DNA of 5,963 nucleotides from Spirochaetes bacterium RBG_16_67_19 (GTDB taxonomy: Bacteria; Spirochaetota; Spirochaetia; SZUA-6; DRHE01): NCBI GenBank assembly GCA_001829505.1, contig MIBK01000057.1, forward strand, positions 19,161-25,123, read 5' to 3'. This document shows, piece after piece, positions 4,804 to 5,963 of the stretch. Numbering within the stretch: position 1 is the first letter of the stretch; every line of letters begins with the position of its first letter. The notes under the pieces are model-generated. The model saw nothing but the letters and a program-made list of their open reading frames with translations. It ran no database searches and was not told the DNA's origin. The translations under genes were made by a program, and so were the position numbers.

Positions 4804-5963
4804 GCCTCGATCCTTATTTCACCGATGGACTCCACTCTTACCTCCGGAACCACTTCGGGCACGGAAAGCACCACCAGGTGCGGTATCTCGCGGATCGTTC
4901 CGCCCTTGAGCACGGGGCGGGCCGCCTCGGAGCAGAGAATGACCGGCAGGTGGCCCTGCTGCTGGGCCGCGTGCACCGCGTTGGACAGGCTGGTGATGAA
5001 ACGCCGCTGCAGCTGGGGCTCCAGTCCTATGACCGGTCCGGAGGCGGTGTCCACGCGGCTGTCCACGATCTTCTGTTCCAGCTCGGGGGCCAGGGTGAGC
5101 ACCCGCAGGGTCTTGCGCTCGTCGGCGTGCTGCAGGCAGATCTGCCTGCCGAGTGACTGGCGCACCTTCTCCACCAGGAAGGAGCCCTCCTTGCTGACCG
5201 AGCCGTAGTCGGCCATGGTTTCCAGGACGGCCACGATGTTGCGGATGGAGACCTGCTCGCGCAGCAGGCCCTGCAGGACCTTCTGGATCTCGCCCACCGT
5301 GAAGGCCTTGCTGACCTCTTCCACCACGGTCGGGTAGTCGCCCTTGAGGGCATCCAGCATGGACTGGATCTCCTGGCGCCCCAGGATCTCCCCGGCGTGG
5401 GCCTTGATGATCTCAGTCAGGTGGGTGGCGATGATGGAAGGCGGGTCCACGACCGTGTAGCCCAGCCGCTCGGCCTTGTCGCGCTCGACCTCGGCGATCC
5501 ACCTGGCCGGCAGGCCGAAGGCGGGATCGCGGGTGGCCTCCCCCTCCACCTCCTCCCGGCTGCCTCCGGGGTTGATGGCCAGATAGAAGCCCATCTTGAT
5601 GACCCCCCGGCCCACTTCCACCCCCTTGATCTTGAAGCAGTACTCCGAGGGCTCCAGGCGCATGTTGTCGATGATGCGGATGCGGGGCACCACCAGGCCC
5701 AGGTCCAGGGCGGCCTCGCGGCGGATGCGGGTGATGCGGTCCAGCAGCTCCGCCCCCTTGTCCTTGTCCACCATCGGGATCAGGCCGTAGCCGATCTCCA
5801 GGGAAAGCGGGTCCAGGGGCACCACCGGGGAGATCTCCACGGGCGCGGCCCTGCCGCGGGCCTCCACTTCCTGGGCCTTCTCCCTCTCCTGCTCGCTGGC
5901 CCGGCGCCGGCGCAAACTCAATCCTAGCGCCACCAGCACCCCGCCCAGGGGCAGCATGATGTA
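4800..5963 (-). CDS. flhA: FlhA, flagellar type III export gate protein, C-terminal part
   Basis: The last 387 residues of FlhA are present; the frame continues past the right edge (the edge codons read Tyr-Ile-Met), so the 5' half with most of the membrane helices is outside. FlhA forms the nonameric export gate of the flagellar type III secretion system; its cytoplasmic domain receives export substrates and chaperones. The visible part begins with the end of the last membrane helix (PLGGVLVALGLSL, then four Arg), a charged linker, and the cytoplasmic domain. Family landmarks are the segments LEIGYGLIPMVD, LLDRITRIRREAA, PRIRIIDNMRLEPSEY, the stretch around VDPPSIIATHLTEII, HAGEILGRQEIQSMLDAL, DYPTVVEEV and GEIQKVLQGLLREQVSIRN. 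The C-terminal end (VRVESIGEIRIEA) looks complete and the stop overlaps the flhF start by 4 nt. It is the most upstream gene seen, so the operon promoter lies outside the window. Confidence 0.95.
   Translation of the reverse strand, partial: YIMLPLGGVLVALGLSLRRRRASEQEREKAQEVEARGRAAPVEISPVVPLDPLSLEIGYGLIPMVDKDKGAELLDRITRIRREAALDLGLVVPRIRIIDNMRLEPSEYCFKIKGVEVGRGVIKMGFYLAINPGGSREEVEGEATRDPAFGLPARWIAEVERDKAERLGYTVVDPPSIIATHLTEIIKAHAGEILGRQEIQSMLDALKGDYPTVVEEVSKAFTVGEIQKVLQGLLREQVSIRNIVAVLETMADYGSVSKEGSFLVEKVRQSLGRQICLQHADERKTLRVLTLAPELEQKIVDSRVDTASGPVIGLEPQLQRRFITSLSNAVHAAQQQGHLPVILCSEAARPVLKGGTIREIPHLVVLSVPEVVPEVRVESIGEIRIEA
4811..4815 (-). promoter_or_regulatory. Ribosome binding site of flhF
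   Basis: AAGGA on the minus strand lies in the last codons of flhA, 7 nt before the first of two tandem ATG codons. The spacing favours the first ATG (4803) and indicates translational coupling of flhF to flhA through the ATGA overlap. Confidence 0.6.

Noticed and set aside
2724..5208. Plus-strand open frames of 429 and 538 codons opposite flhG and flhF/flhA
   Set aside because: Both are antisense to firmly identified genes with intact motifs. Their composition (runs of Val/Asp/Gly/His/Gln, or Arg/Ser/Pro at the ends) is typical of reverse-strand reading in GC-rich DNA.

Overview
This GC-rich window is the inside of a bacterial flagellar biosynthesis operon, and every supported gene lies on the minus strand. 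Read in the direction of transcription, from the right edge to the left edge, the order is: flhA (3' part only), flhF, flhG, a small two-helix membrane protein with a long acidic tail, fliA (sigma-28, WhiG type), a second N-terminally truncated fliA copy, and fapA (DUF342 family, 5' part only). Genes are packed tightly. There are ATGA stop/start overlaps at flhA-flhF, fliA-fliA' and fliA'-fapA, gaps of 3 and 7 nt at two other borders, and one short spacer of 44 nt. No stretch over 300 bases lacks a gene, and I see no internal promoter or terminator. The order flhA-flhF-flhG-membrane protein-fliA(whiG)-DUF342, together with the wording of the sigma factor, is what I associate with spirochaetes of the Treponema/Spirochaeta type. 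The taxonomic call is inference. The base composition would suit one of the GC-rich members.

Right part (about 2700-5963): FlhA is the cytoplasmic export-gate domain of the flagellar type III secretion system. FlhF is an SRP-type GTPase and FlhG a MinD-type ATPase. Together they normally set flagellar number and position. FlhG carries the N-terminal DQAEKLR element known to activate FlhF, and an amphipathic C-terminus suited to membrane binding. Middle part (2005-2673): an unrecognised small membrane protein.

Left part (1-2001): the remarkable feature is a 713-bp direct tandem duplication, identical by eye, covering codons 31 to the end of fliA plus the first five codons of fapA. The junction fuses the fapA start (MISAD) in frame to FliA from Phe31. 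This creates a 238-residue sigma-28 that keeps regions 2-4 but has lost its first 30 residues. The duplication keeps the fapA ribosome binding site and the ATGA overlap on both copies, so all three reading frames (fliA, fliA', fapA) stay open and coupled. The breakpoint lies at the end of a 17-bp imperfect direct repeat (13 of 17 matches) shared by the start of fapA and the start of fliA, which suggests a short-homology duplication. Identity between the copies implies a very recent or continually homogenised event, or an assembly error. Reads are needed to decide.
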